Positions 12,501-27,500 of a DNA stretch of 64,000 nt are shown piece by piece. This DNA is from Eubacteriales bacterium. GTDB taxonomy: Bacteria > Bacillota_A > Clostridia > Christensenellales > Aristaeellaceae. The stretch is from the NCBI GenBank assembly GCA_029974035.1, contig JARKQG010000042.1, forward strand, positions 81,152-145,151, in the 5' to 3' direction. The position numbers were made by a program, and so were the translations under genes. Below the pieces are notes generated by a model, which saw only the letters and a list, made by a program, of their open reading frames with translations, was not told the DNA's origin and did not search any database. Numbering within the stretch: the first letter of the stretch is position 1; each line of letters begins with the position of its first letter.

Positions 12501-15500
12501 CAGCGTTACCGCAGGTGAACTGTTCGTCAAATCCTACCTGAACAACGCCGCCGGCGACAGCACGCTGGCCCAGATCGTGACCGGCAGCGGCGGGCTGCTC
12601 AGCGCGACGGTCAACATGGCGCTGGCCTATGGCCGCGCGTCCTCCGTGGCGGTGGTCGCCCCGGCATTCATGACCATCGGCGGCAGCGCGGCCATCGGCA
12701 GCTACGGCTACCAGCAGGTGCGGACGGAGATCCTCAACCTGTTGGACGCTTCCGCTTACGGCACCGCGGTGATGGTGGGCTTTGCCTACGCTCAGGGCGA
12801 ATTCAACGCGCGCCTTGCCGTGACGGACGGCCCGGCCGCCGTTGACATCAACGCGGCCAGCATCACCGTGGAGAGCATCTACACCGCCGCCGCCGTCGGC
12901 CGCGTGACGCCTTCCGCGGGCGGCGTGAGCCTTTCTGTGGCGAGCGCCAAGGCCAATGCCGCCGTGGCGCTGGTGAGCGTGAGCGCCACCGCGGCCATTG
13001 ACGGAACCGGCGCGCTGAGCGCGGGCCAGGTGGCGGTTCTGGCCCAGGGTGTCGCCAGTTCCCTGGCGGAAGTGCTGACGCCGAAGTATCAAGTCGGCGT
13101 GGCGACCGTCGCCGTCAACGCGATCCTCTCCAAGCTCTCCGCGCGCCAGAAGGCCTACATCCTGGGCGTTAGCATCATCAATGCCTCCAGCGTCACCGTG
13201 CGCTCCGAGCTCAACAGGGGCAAGACCACCGGCGCTTCCGCCAAGCTTCACGCCACCGGCGCGGGCGTCAGCGTGGGCCTTCTGGACGTGCGCGCCAACA
13301 TCGCGGTGGCACTTTCGGATTCCGAGAGCATTGCCTTCGTGGTGGGCGTTCCGATCAGCGGCGGCGCGCTGCTCATCCAGTCCGATGCGTCTTCCATTGC
13401 CGAGGCAAAGATTGATACGGCTTCCTTCGGCGCGGCGGCTGTCAGCCTTGGGCTCAACGCGCTGTACGCCTACGCAAACGGGGACTTCCGCGCCTACGCG
13501 GTGACGGCGGGCGCGGCGATGAACCCGGCGTCGCTGGCCGTTCAGGTGAACCATACGGCCACGTCCGAAGCCGATACCACCCAGTCACCCGTGAGCGCGG
13601 CCTTCTCCGCAGTCAGCGCCAAGACCAACCTGGCCGTGGCGGTGACGGGCCTCGTCGCCGAGGCCGCCATTCTGGGCGACGCCCTCCGCCTGGTGGCGGA
13701 CGGCATCCTGGATCAGGCGACCCTCTCCGCCTATGGGCTGAATGGGGTGGGCGGATCGGTCAGCGCCGCCACGGTGGACGTTCTGGTTGCGGGCATCGCG
13801 GCGGCCACCACGACGGTGGCGCAGGCGGCGATGGAACTGAATTACGCCAGCGTGGGCGTCAACGTGCTGATTTCCAGGCTGACGGCCGTTCAGAACGCCG
13901 TCATTTCCGGCGCGACGATCTCCGGCGGCGCGGTCACCGTTCGCTCCACCTTGAACGCCGGCGGCACCGGCAGCGCGCGGGCCATGCTTTCCGGCAGCAA
14001 AGTCAACATCAGCCTGTACGATGGCAAGGCCAACACGGTGTACGCGCTGGCGGACGCGGCCAGCATCGCCTGCATTGACCAGAGCGCCATTGATCTGACC
14101 GGCGCGCTCCAGGTACTCTCCGAAGGCAGCAGCCTTGCGGGTGCGGGCGTGGTCCAAGGTTCGGGCCTCGGCCTTGTGGCGGTGGGTTTGACCATCGTGG
14201 AGGCCGACGCCAGCGGCGACTTCCGGGCCGATATTCAGACGGCCGCGGACAAACCGGTCAAGGCGGCGTCCATCCGGGTCGGCGCGAATTACACTGCCCT
14301 GGCACAGGCCGCGACCACCCAGGCGGCGGGCGGCGTATCCGGCAGTCTGGTATCCGGCGATACCAACATGGCCACGGCAAAGGTCACGAACCGGGCCAGA
14401 GCGGCGGTCACCGGGGGTGGCGGCGTTTGGGTTACGGGTGATATGATCGTCAGCGCCATCGGAACCGCCGTCGCGCTGGCCGTGGTGGAAGAACCCACCG
14501 CTTCGCTGAGCGGAATCTCGGTGGTGGCGAATGTGCTGAGCGCGGTCCTCGCTTCCGAGCAGAAGGCGTATATTGCCGGCGGGCAGATCAAGGCCGGCAG
14601 GGTGAATGTGGTTTCCGAATACAACAAGGGAGCCCCGTCCAGCGCCAGCGGCGGCGCCACCGCGGCGCTGCGCGGCACGGGTTCCGGCGTGTCCCTCCAT
14701 TTTGTCAATGTCGGCGTCAACACCGCCGCCGCCGCCGTGCGCGCCGTCAGCGCCGCCTACATTTCCGGCGCGGACATCCTTGCCGGCACGGGCGCCGTGA
14801 CCATCACATCCGACGCCACCAGCCTGGCTTCGGCGCTCGTGGAGCAGAGCAGCTCGGCGGGCTACGCGGCCTTTGGCGTCACCACAGTGAACGCCGCCGC
14901 GGACGGTACCTTCCTGGCCTACCTTGCGGCAAACGGCGCCAGCGTGAACGCCGCGTCGCTCACCATTGCAAATCATTACAGGGCCAGGGCGGACGCCGCG
15001 ACGGCCCAGTCCTCCGGGAGCGTCGAGCATTCGGTGCTCTCCGGAAGGACAAACGCCGCCACGGCGAAGGTGGGGACCTGGGCCGAGGCCCAGGTGTACG
15101 GCGCGGAGCAGTCCGGCGTGATTGACGGCAGCCTCACCATCGCCGGCGCGCTGACCGTGACAGTCACCGGCATCGCGGCGGCGCGGGCCGAGGTCGCGCA
15201 GCCGACGGTTTCGCTGGCCGGCATTTCAATCACCGCCAACATCCTCGACGCATCGCTGAAGTCCTACCAGCGCGCGCGCATCTCCGGCGTGGGGCTCAGG
15301 GCGGGCAGCGTGGCGGTTGCTTCCAATTGCAACCAGGGCGCCGAAAACAGCGCCGATGGCGGCGCCACCGCGGTGCTGCGCGGCACCGGCATCGGCGGAG
15401 CGGGCGCGTTCAAGCTTACGCTGGTGGGCGCGGAGGTCAATACCGCCATTGCCCTGGCCGATGCGACCAGCATCGCCGCCCTGGAGTACGCCAGCGTGCT

Positions 15501-18500
15501 CGCGGGCACCGGCGCCCTGTCGATCCGCTCCAACGGCACCAGCCTGGCCTGGGCGGGCGTGGAGCAGGCCTCCGGGGTGGGCCTCGCCACCTTTGGCGTC
15601 ACCATCGTAAAGGCCGACGCCAACGGCAGCTACGCCGCCTGCCTGGATGCCTCCGGCGCCGATGTGAACGCCGCCTCGCTGACCATTGAAAACAGTTACA
15701 CCGCGAAGGCCAACGCGGAAACGACCCAGTCCACGGGCGGCGGCGTAAACGCTTCGGCCGTTTCCGGGAAGACGAACGTGGCGAGCGCGTCGGTGGGCAT
15801 CCTCGCCGTCGCGGAACTGCGGGGCGTGCCGGGCGCGTCGGCCCACGCGGTTTCCATCGTCGGCGCGGTCAACGTGAAGGCGGCCGGCGTCGCGCAGGCG
15901 GTGGCGCTGGTGCAGGCGCCGTTCATAGCCCTCGGCGGCATCAGCGTCGCGGCCAACGTGGTCGGCGCCAGCCTGGCGGGAACCCAGCGGGCGCGCATCC
16001 TCGATGTCCGACTCTCGGCGGGCTCCGTGACGGTGCTGTCCGAATTCAATAAGGGCAGGACGGACGGCGCGACGGCGACGCTTACGGGCCCCGGCGCCAG
16101 CGTGACGCTGGTGGAAGTCAACATCAACTCGGCGACGGCCACGGCCGGCAATTCGGTGGCCGCGGGCGTTAAGGGCGCGGACATCAACTGCGGCGCGCTG
16201 ACTGTCATGGTGGACGCCACTTCCAATGCCGTCGCCAGCACGATGAGCGGCTCGTCCGTGGGCTTTGCGGGCCTCGGCGTGACGGTGATTACCGCGCTGG
16301 CCAACGGAGTTTTCGATGCCTTTATCGAGGACTCCGCCGTGGGCGCGGGCGCCGGCGCGGTGAATGTCCAGGTGGCGCACACCTCCCGGGCGGATGCGAA
16401 GGCCGCGCAGCCCAGCGGCGGTACGATCAGCCTTTCGGGCATCAGCATCGAGGGCAACAAGGCGACGGCCACGGTCGGCACAAAGGCCGACGCGCGCGTC
16501 ACCGGCGGTTCCATCACCACCACCGGCGCGCTCACCGTCCAGATTATCGGCACCGCCACGGCGCATGCGCAGATCCAGGGCGAGAGGCTTTCCATTTCGG
16601 TCGGCAGCATCGCCGTCAACCTGGTGCGGGCCGACGTCGCGGCGCGGCTCGGCGCCAGGATTGACCAGGCTACGATCAAGGCGGGCACAGTTTCGGTGAC
16701 GGTGAGCCTGAACAAGAAGGACAAGACCACGGGCGCCGTGGCGAGGGTTGGCAGCGCAGGCTCCGGAGGGGGCAGCCTCTCGCTGTTTGGCGGAAGCGCC
16801 AGCAGGGGCGACGCGCTGATTACCGCCATCGTCGCCGCGGCGGTGGCCGGCACGGCCATGGACGCCGCACAGCTCAACGTCTACGCCGACGTCAACGCCT
16901 ACGCCAATGCGGATATCCTTTCGCCGAGCGGGTCGCTCAGCCTGTACAACGCCTCCGTGGTGGAGACCGCGGCCGACGCGGCCGGCAGCTACAGCGCCAC
17001 CGTGGATACCACGGGGCAGGGGGGCGGTCAGGCGCTCAGCGTCGGCGGCCTCGACATCAAGGTCACCTACTACGCCACGAGCACCGCGGCCACGGGCCCC
17101 GCGGGCGGGGTGAGCGCGAGTGTCGTCAATTCGAGCATGAACAAGGCGACCGCGCAGACGAGGCTGAGCGCCGCGGCGGGGCTTTTGGGCAGCGGCCGCC
17201 TGGAGGTGTCCGGCAACGCCAATGTCCAGGTGATCGGCCGCGCGAAGGCCGTCACGGAGGGCAGAACCTACAATCTGGGCATTTCCGGCGTCAAGATCGC
17301 CGTCAACTGGACGAGCGCCACCCTCAACGTTACCCAGAGCGCCAATGTAAAGAACACCGGCACCATGACCATTGGCGGCACGCTGAAGATCAATTCGCAA
17401 TTTGTCAGGGACGAAGGCTACGGCGGCGCGACGGCCACCACCGGCGGCGCGGGCGGCGGCAGCGTGTCGATCCTGGGCGCCACCACCAACGTGGCCAGGG
17501 CCATCGTCGCCGTGGAGATCTACGCCGGCATCACCAACGATGCGCTTGCCGTGCCCGGCCTCATCACGGCGGGTGCGGTGGACATCGACGCCTCGGCCAG
17601 TACCCTGTCCACAGCGGCGGCAAAGACGGGCTACGGGGTTTCGGTGGTTACGATCGGCAATCTGGACGCCGTCGCCATCAGCTACTCGACGGTGAAGGCA
17701 TACATCCAGAACGCCCTCGTCGAAACCGCGAACAGCACATCTGTAAACGCCACGTCCCTCGCCCGCGCCAACGCCTCGAGTGAAGCGCCAGGCGGCATCG
17801 GCATTGCAAGCGGCACCAGCGCCAAGGCCAGGGCGTTTGTCGGCATGCCCGCCCCGGGCAACCTGTCGGATGACGACAGGTCGGGGCTGGACGGCCTGCT
17901 CGGGCAGAAGCCGCAGACCGTCAGCGCCTACGCGAGCGCGGCCTCCGTCACCGCGGGCGGGGATATCACGATCAGGGCCTACAACGAGGGGTATGCGGTA
18001 TCCAACGTGACGAAGGGCACGACGGTCTCCGGCGGGTCCATTTCCAGATCCTCGATCCCGACGTTCTCGGAATACTACACCCATGCGCAGGTGCTTGGCG
18101 GCAGCGCGCTGGTCGCGGCGGGCAGCATCTCCATCACCGCCGAAGACCTTACCCAGGCGGACTCCGTGGCGAAAGGCCAGTCCATCGGCCTCATCGTAAA
18201 CAGCGAAACCATGTGCGGCCGGAACTTCCAGGACGTCGTCACCCAGGTGGACATCGGCGCGTCCCTGCTCAAGGCGCGCGAGGCGCTGAACGTGCTGGCA
18301 ACCTCCCGCGCGGTCATGGACGCGCAAACCGTCGCGGACGGCGGCGGCGCCTTTGACGGCAGCAGCCTGTATGTGCACAACACCCTCTACCGCAACACCC
18401 GGGTCAGCATTCTGGACGGCGCCCATCTCGAGGCGGATTACGGAAACCTCGTCATCCAGGCGACTTCCGGCACCCGGGACTCCATCACCACGCGAGCCAC

Positions 18501-21500
18501 CCTTTCCTCCGGCGGCGTGGTTGCGCTGGCCAAGATCCGCGGCTACACGACGGTGTCGAGCGGTGCCACCGTCAGCGTTGCGAGCGGCGCGCAGATTGTC
18601 GATACCTTCAATACCGTGCGGATCATCGCCGACGCGTCCATGAACAAGCTGTCGACCGAACTGCGCGCGACCGCCGCGGGCTTGGGCGTCGCGCCCAACG
18701 TCCAGTCCAATACGAGCGTCACGATCAGGCCGCTGGTGGACATCGCGGGCTCCGCGGACAGGCGCGCGGGCATCACCGGGCGGTATGTGGAACTCCGCGG
18801 CATCACCAGCAAGCTCTACATCTACGATTACTGCTACGCCAGCGGCAAGGCGCTCGGCGCCAACGTCGTTGCGCATGTCCATCAGAATACGGATATTGAT
18901 GTCGTGGTGAAGGTGTCCTTTGCCGTTATCAGGGCCTACGACGGCCTGACGATGATCACCTCCTCCGCGCCCACCGGCGACAGCCGCAACGTGTACGCCC
19001 ACTCCTCGACCAGCCTGAAGGCGATCGGCGAGTCCAACTCCAACGTGAGCATGACCTACGACAACAGCACCCGGACGGAGGTCAACACCGGCGTGGACGT
19101 GTACAGCGCGGACGTGTACATTTCGGCCGTGTCGCCCAGCGCCAACGCGGGCTACGACCGCAGCAAGTCCGGCTTTATCGTCAAGTACCGCGGCGGCAGC
19201 CAGTCGCTGAAATCCTCGGCCGCAAGCTACATCAACTCCGGCGCGAGCTTCCACCTGGGCGACGCCGCGGCCGGCATCGTGATTGACATCTCCACCCGCA
19301 ACGGCGTCACGCTGGTGCGCCAGGTGGGCCTCAAAAACGAGCGGCAAATCTGGACCATTACTTCCGACGGCGTTCAGTTTGCCAACATCTCCAACAACCT
19401 GCCCGGCCGGATGCGGGTGCTGATGTTTACCGGCAGTACGAGTCCCTTCTTCAAGGTGTACAACCAGGAGTGGATTCCCGGGCTGACGCTGGTCAACCGG
19501 ACGGACCTTGACGTGTCGTTCAAGGGCCTGGCGCTACGCAATACCAGCTTTATCGCGCCCACGGTGTCACTCACCTACCTGTCGAGCAGCTTCAGGCACA
19601 GCGGCGCTCAGGCTTCTGCCAACGCCACGCCGGCTGTCATCCTGGAGAGCCGCGCCGGCGGCGGCATCCACCTGGGCGGCTTGATCGCCAACCCCACCGG
19701 CACCGTGCGCATCCTCTTTACCGGCGAAAACCCCGGCGCGCTGACCTCCATCGGCGCGATGAGCACATCCAGCGGGCTGACAAACGTCGCCCCGATCTGG
19801 GCGCACGCGCTGACGATCTCCGGCGCAAGCAGCGTCGGCACGGCGTCAAAACCGATCCTGGCCTTCCTGTTCGGCCTTGGCGACGAGGATCCGTCGGTCA
19901 GCGCCGTCGCCACGGGCGATATGCACATGGAACTGACGCCCGCAGAACTGAAGATGGTGGCCTCCATTCCCAACTCCCCCGACACCACCGCCCTTAAGTA
20001 CAGGCTGCGCCTCGTCCAGGCGCTGACGGACGGCGTGAACGCCATCCGGCTCGGCGAGGGCCTGCGCATCTATCAGAAGGCCGGCACCTCGGTGGTGGCC
20101 ATGCCGCAGCCCGGCACGCTTCTGTACCTGGTGGACGCGCTGGTGGGCCTGTCCGGCAACGTCGAACTGTCCAACCGCGACGCGCTGAACCACTACCTCG
20201 ACAGCTACGATCCGGTGAGCGGCGTCTACAGCTACCAGCTGCCCAACGGCACCATGATCTACACCGACGAGGAGGGCAGCGTGCTGCGCATCGCCGAGGG
20301 CGGCGTGGACTTTATGGTGAGCGATTTCAACTTCACGCTGAACGAGAGCGGCGCCGTCACCCAGATCAGCCTCGCGCAGGGCGTGCGCTTTGACGTGGAA
20401 AGAGGTCTGTTGTCCATCGAGGCGGGCTTCAACTTCAAGGCGCTGCTGTCGGCGATCAAGGGCTCGTGGATCATGAACCATCTGGGCACGGGCACCGACC
20501 AGTTCACCTTCCTGTACGGCTATCAGCAGGGGAACGACGGGATCTATACGCCGCTGGAGTCGACGCTGACCCTGTGGCGCACGATCGGCAACCGCAGCTA
20601 CTACTTCCTCACAAACGACACGATCACTCAGGACAAGATCTTTTCGGGGGACAGGGGCGTTTACATGCTCACCTACGACGCAACCGCCGACGTCCTTGCC
20701 GCCTACCACATTTCCTACGAAAATACGCTGGACGGCGTGGGAGACGAAGAAAATCTCATTCACTTCAAATGGGACGCTGACGATGACGATAATGCCAGGT
20801 TTGACATCACGTGGTTGAACGGATACGACAAGGATTCTCCCCCGCTGTATGGGTTGCCCGAATGGTGTGCCGAGTTGAACGGTGCGGAGTTGGTCAAGCG
20901 GGACAATCCGCAGACCTATGTTACGCATCTTCGGCTTCCGTTCTTTGAGCTGTCTCCCGACCTGTACCTGGTGTACAGAATCAGCGATGGCGTACTTTCT
21001 TATCTGTATGATGTTGAGGGGAACCCATCGTCCATGTGGAAGTCGGCCGCGCTGAGTTATTACTCCGTTGATTCCGCGGGCATTTATGTCATCGCGGCGG
21101 GCACGGAGCTGAAAAACGGCGTAAGGGTGAACGAGGACTATTTCTTCACCATTGATTCCGGGAAGTTCACCGAAGTGGTGCGTGCACCCTACCACTACGT
21201 CGACGGTGACGGGACAAACTGGTACGGCAGCGGTACGTACTATCTGGATTCCTATGCGCCTACCCTCACTTATGCGGCAGCCGCGTCCATCTCGCTGTCC
21301 ATCGGCAAGGCAGAGGGGAAGGATTACTTCCAGATTGGGTTTGACGGCGACGAGGGGGGCAATGTCACCTTTGAAGGTCCGGTGGAGGACATCCCGATCA
21401 AGGGTACCGCGTTGCCGCAGAACCACGTCCGGAACGGCAGCGGCTACCGCATTACTGCCTCCATGTACATCCACGAGGATGGTTTTGCCGTGATGTTCGC

Positions 21501-24500
21501 CACGGAGCGCGTTACGGATGAGAACGCGGCCAATTACGGCGAATACATCATCCCGATGGTTTCGGGCTACGCCCGGTTTGCGGCCATGTACGACGGCGTC
21601 ACCTATCGGTCGGACAAGCTGACCGCAGTCAACCTCCTCAACGCGGCCGGCGCCGCCGCCTTCGCGCCCATAATCACAATCCTCGGGGACGACGCAAGTA
21701 CGGGCGCGATGCAGCAGGTGATGCTTGAGAGCCTGACGGGCGACGACGTCGGCAGCGTCGCCGTGGATGTGGAGGGCCGCTACTATCTGAAGACCGACGG
21801 CGGCTGGACGCTGATCGACGCCAGCAGGATTACCACCACCACACAGCACAGGACGGGGCTCATCATCAACGAGGAGCCGGAGGAAAAAGCGGACTGCGAC
21901 GTGACCACCGTGACGATTGAGGGCATCCTGACCATTGAAACCACGGTGATTGCCGAAGGCACCGCGCGGGATGGCGAGATTGTGGACATCGTGTACACGC
22001 TGACGGGCAGGGACGGGACGATCGTCAGCATGCGCGGCCGCGTCGTGTTCCCCAACGGCGCCACCGGCGCGCAGACTTCCGTCAAGCTGGCCGCGACGGA
22101 GTATCTGCTGGGCAACATCTCCGGCAGCAACGTGACCCTCGAAATGTCCGATTCCCAGGGCTCTATCCTGGACGGCAGGGCGGACGAAACCGCGCCCAAC
22201 GTCAGCGCAACGGGCAACTTTGCGCTGGTCAGCGCATCTTCCGGGTCCATCGGCGCTGCGGCCAGGCCTCTGGCCATCGTCGTGGACGGCTATGTGATGT
22301 TCCGCGACCTCAGTGCCCACCGGCGGCTTGCCACGGATGCCTTCCTCAGGGCCGTGGACGGCAACCTCGCCTTTGAACCCGGAACGCGCGTCGAGGGTGC
22401 GACACTGGAGGCCGAGGCGGCGAATGGAAGCATTCTGTTTACCGACTTTGCCGCGGTCGCTTCCGCAGGCAAAGCGGCCAAGGTAACGCTGCGCGCGAGG
22501 GATAACATTACCGGAAGCCAGCGGCTGGATGTCGTGGACAGCAACGTCACCCTGACGGCTGAAGGCGATATTACCGTGCCGGTGGTTACCGGTGCACAGG
22601 GCGCGTCCATTCAAATGGACGCGGACGGGAATGTCCGGATCGTCGCCGACGACGGACTCAGCGTGGATCTCAACGCCAGCGCGATGGCCGTCGTCGCCGG
22701 TGGGTCCATCACGCTGGGCAATCTGCGTCTGGGCAGGGCCGCGCAGGGCGCGTCCGCCGGTTCCACCCTCAACCTGACGGCAGTGGATTTCATCCGTGCG
22801 GGGGACGCCAATCTGGACGGGAGCAAGCTTATCGCCGCCACCAATGACGGTGGCATCACCATGGGCGCGCTGACGGGCACGTACGGCTCGGAGATCCGTC
22901 TGACGACGCATACGTACAGCGTCCTTGGCGCCGACATCCAGACCGACAGCGTGACGCTCGACGGCAGCCGGATCGTCTTTGATGCCTACAATGACATTTA
23001 TATGGGCAATCTCTCCGCGGTCAACGCGTCCAACGCCCAGATCATCGCGTCGGGCAGCATAACGGCGGGCAGCGCATGGCTCAGCGCCAGTACGCTGAAC
23101 GCGCTGGCGGAGAACGGCAGCATCACCATGGGCGCCGTCACGGCGCAGGAGCGCTCATTGGTGACGCTGGACGCGGACGGCAGCATCCTGACCGGGAACG
23201 TGGAACTGTCCGAGACAAGCCGGATAGAGGCCACCGCCCAGACCGGAACCATCACCCTTGGAACCCTGACTGCCCGGCAGGCATCCAGTGCCTCGCTGGA
23301 AGCGGAGGGCGATATCCGCGCGGGCGACGTGACGCTGGCGGGGAGCACGCTGGACGCGCTGTCCCACAGCGGCGGCATCGCAACGCAGAACATCTTTGCG
23401 GAGGGTCATTCCGTTCTCGACTTTGACGCGGGCCGTGACATTCGCTTCCCGAACATCACCGCCATGGACAGCGATATCCTCATGGACGCCGGAGGAGAGA
23501 TTGCCTTCGTCCTGGCGGACTTTGTCCGCAGTTCCGTGGACATGACCACCCATGACGACCTGGATTCGTCCACCGCCGGAGACATCACCTTTGACATCGT
23601 CGAGGGGATTGACACCGAGCTTCGCATGATCGCGGACGGCGGCGGCATCTACACCCTCAACGACTGGAGTTATCTGTACCTGCGCGGCGGATATTTCGTC
23701 ACCCTTTCCGCGAGGGACGATATCGGCACCCTGGCGCGGCGGCTGATCGTAGACATTCCCGCTGAGATGGGCCTTCGGGTGCTGGTGGTTGACAACTTCC
23801 ACATCGACGCCCTGGATCTCGCCGGCGAGATCAAGTTCCTGCGCCGGCGGCCCGCCAAGGATGTGCGCGGCGGGCGCGATGAGCACGGCGTCAACCGTCT
23901 GGGCGACTGGCTCACGGGGGGCGGCATGCAGACGCTGTACCCGGCGCTGGCGGCGCAGGCACCGGATGCGCTGGCGGCCTGGCTCGCCGCGCGGAATGGC
24001 CGCGAGGTATGGTCCGCCCTCATCACCGACCAGGCCCTCAGCGCGCTGATCGCGCAGCGCGAGATTGCCAAGAGCGATCTCAAGGCGTTGCTGGTGGGCG
24101 GCGGCTTCAACACCAAGGCGTTCAACGCCGCGTATGCCGCAGGGCAGTACGATCTGCTGGCCGGGAAACTCCGGGATGCGCTGAATGTGGCGCCGCCCGC
24201 GGCGTCCGCCAAGGCCTCGGTCAGGTACGTGGACGACGCCCGCGCCCTGGACTGGCTGGCCGCCGCGATCGACGCGGGGCTTGTGGAAAACCTGGGTGAA
24301 GCGATCCACGGCAGCATGACCGCGGAAGACCTCATGGCGATTCTCGACGAGGCCTGGCGGAACGCGGACTATCAGGGCCGCATGGACACCGCGCCGGCAG
24401 ACGGGCCTGCCCGCGCCTTTGTGATGACCATAGGCGAATCCTTTGGCGAGGGCCGCGTCTGGAACGCGGGGGACATTCTGATCCTGCAGCTTTCGGGCGA

Positions 24501-27500
24501 TCTCACCGCCGCGGACATTCATTCCGACACCGGTGATGTGACGCTCGCAACGCCGGGCGGAAGCATCCTGGGTGCGGCTTCGGGCGTCGCCAACGTGCGC
24601 GGCCGCTACATCAACCTCTCCGCGGCCGGGTCCATCGGCGGCGCATCGCAGGCGCTCACCACCGAGCAGCAGATGAACCGCCCGGTGCTCGTCGGCAACA
24701 TTGTGAACCCGCCGCTCGACGGGGCCGGGAACCCGGTGATAAATCCCGACGGCGGCTATGACTTCCTGCTGGTGGCTCGGCCGGTTCTGAACGTGGCGGG
24801 CCTGCCGGCGCTGGACGACAGGCTCAGGCCCATCCTCGAGTGGACGGTCTGCGTTCAGATCGGCTACGATTGGCTGCGGGTGGAATATCCGGGCGAGGCG
24901 ACCCGACTGGACGCCGTATCCGGTGCGGACATCTTCATTCATGAGTTGACGGGCGACATGGGCGTGGGCAGTCTGACGGCGGCGGGCGACGTAGGCCTGA
25001 GCGCCGCGGGCAGCATTCTGGATGTGCGCGCCGCAGGCGAGGCCATGCTCAACATCGCGGCGGGCGGTGACGTCCGCCTGAGCGTCGCCTCCGGCACCAT
25101 CGGCACCCGCGAAAACTACCTGGACATCGACGTGGACGGCGTCGTGACAGCGGATGCCTCCGGCGACATCAGCATTGCCCATGCGGCGGACATGATCCTC
25201 GTCGCGGACAGCAGAAACGGGCAGGTCAACGCCGACGCGGCGGGCGATCTGGATCTTTCCAACACCGCGGGCGACCTCGTAATCGGCCCGATCTATGCCG
25301 GGGCGGATATCACGATCACCGCGCAGGGCAGCATCCTGCCGGGCGACAGGCTGGGCCGCGACGCGCAGGTGAAGGGCCGCAGCATTGCGCTAAGCGCGCT
25401 GGGCGGCACCGCGGGCACCGCGGCCGCGCCGCTGGATGTGGACACTGACGCACCGGGCGGCGGCACGCTTTCGATCTTCGCGGCCTCCACCGTGTTTGTG
25501 CGGGAATTGACCGGAGATCTGCGGCTTGAAAGGCTTGTATCCGGCGGAGATGCGACGCTCATCATTCCCGACAACCTGATTGACGCCGCAAATCCGCTGT
25601 GGAACGACGCGGCGGCGATGTACCTTGCGTCCTTTGAGGCCTTTGACCGGTTCACGGCCCTGTCCACCATCGCTGAGGTGCTTCGCGGCTACGCCGACCG
25701 GCTGTGGGAGAAGCTGGATGCCGCCAGCGAAAAAGTGAACGCCCTGGGCAGCGCGCTGGCGGACCTGATGGCGAGGATTTCGGACCTCGAACGCCAGATT
25801 GCCGATATGGATGGAGATCCGTCCAGGGCCGCGCGCCTGAAAAAGCTGAAGGCAAAACAATCTGCGCTGGCAGCCCAGGCCGCGTCGCTGACCGGGCGGC
25901 TGAACGAGGCGCTGCAGCGGCAGGCGGCAGCCCAGGCCGCCTTTGACCAGGCGGACCGGCAGACCGACATCGCGGAGGGCGAAGCCGCCGCGCAGCACGG
26001 CGTCGTCACGGACAGCGTGGCGGAAATGGTGCGGCGCATCCGCGGCGCCATCGGCCGCGACACCGTGGAGGTTGCCGGAAACCTGCTGCTCCGCGCGGGC
26101 GGCAGCATCGGCGAGGCCGACCACGCGCTGTCCATGCTGGTGAGCGGCGCGGTGACGGTCGATCAGGGCGACAACCCGTCGGACGGTCTGTACATCGCCA
26201 GCGGCGGGCCCATCACGTTCTCGGGCATCAACGCCTACGGCAATGTGGGCATCATCGCGCTGGGGGACATCCGCTTTGCACCCGGACGGGGGCTGAGCGC
26301 GGAGGTCGCCTCCCTCCTGTCGCTGAACGGCGACGTGGGCAGCAAAAAGCGCCCGGTCCTCGTGAACGCGGGCGAGGTCTCCGCCGCCGGAAACAACGTG
26401 TACCTGCGCAGCGCCAGGAATCTGCGGGTGGATACCATCATCGCGGGCAATGAGGCGCGCATCCGGTCGGACGGCGGCGTTACCGGCGTCCTGCGCGATG
26501 CGGGCGACGACCGCACCCACTTCTCCGCCCCGATGCTGGATATCGAAGCGGGCGGCAACGTCGGTGCGGCCTCCAACCCGCTGCGGCTCAACGTGGACAG
26601 ACTGAAGCTCCTTGCGGGCAATGTGACGCTGGCCAACATCTCCGGTGCGCTGGACATCGTCCGGCTGCGCGGCAACCGCGTGAGGATTGACGCGCTGGGC
26701 GGCGTGCTGGGCGGGCCGATTTATGCCGACAGGCTCACCATCCGCGCCGGCGGCTCCGTGGCGACAAAGGACGATCCGCTGATCCTATGGGTGCCCGGCG
26801 ATGTGCGCATCACGTCGGTGTTTGGCCGGGTGTATTACATCAACCGTTACCGGCCCGCCGTTAAGGACGCGGTTCGGGTGCTCTATCTGATGCGCTTCCC
26901 GGTGACCGTTTTTGCGGACGGTCAGCCCCGGACCCTTGCGCTGTACATTGCGGCCACCCGCGGGGTGGACGGCTCCGTCACCATGCGCGGCGCTTGGCTG
27001 CTGGCGGAAGAGCGCGCTGCGGACTTTGCCGGGTTGATAAGGCAAATTGCCGCCCAGGGTGTGGCGAACCCGGCCTTCATCTTCGCGCAGCCGCTGCCCG
27101 GCCTTGCGCAGGCGCTCCGGAGTGCCTATCCGGGCGCTGTGGTTCAGGGCGGCGCGACGATGTGGATTCTCGGCGCGCTGATCGGCGCGGATGCGCCGGA
27201 TATCGAGGCGCTGCTTGAGGATCTCCAGCAGATTCTGACGGCGGATCGCGAAGCGCAGGCCGTGCGCCTGATCGAGGCGTTTTCCGCGCGGTGGGGCGAG
27301 AAGTATCCCGAAATCGCGGCCATGCTGTCGGAGGGCTGGACCGACCGCGCCGAGTTCTTCCGGATGCGTGCGGCCGACAGAAGGGCCGCCTGCGACCTTG
27401 CGGGCTTTGCGCCCTTCCTGATGGCGCTGCAAGCGGCGCTGGGTGCGGACGGCGGCTTTGAGAATGAGAACGCGCTGACGGATGCGCTGGCGCCTGTGCT

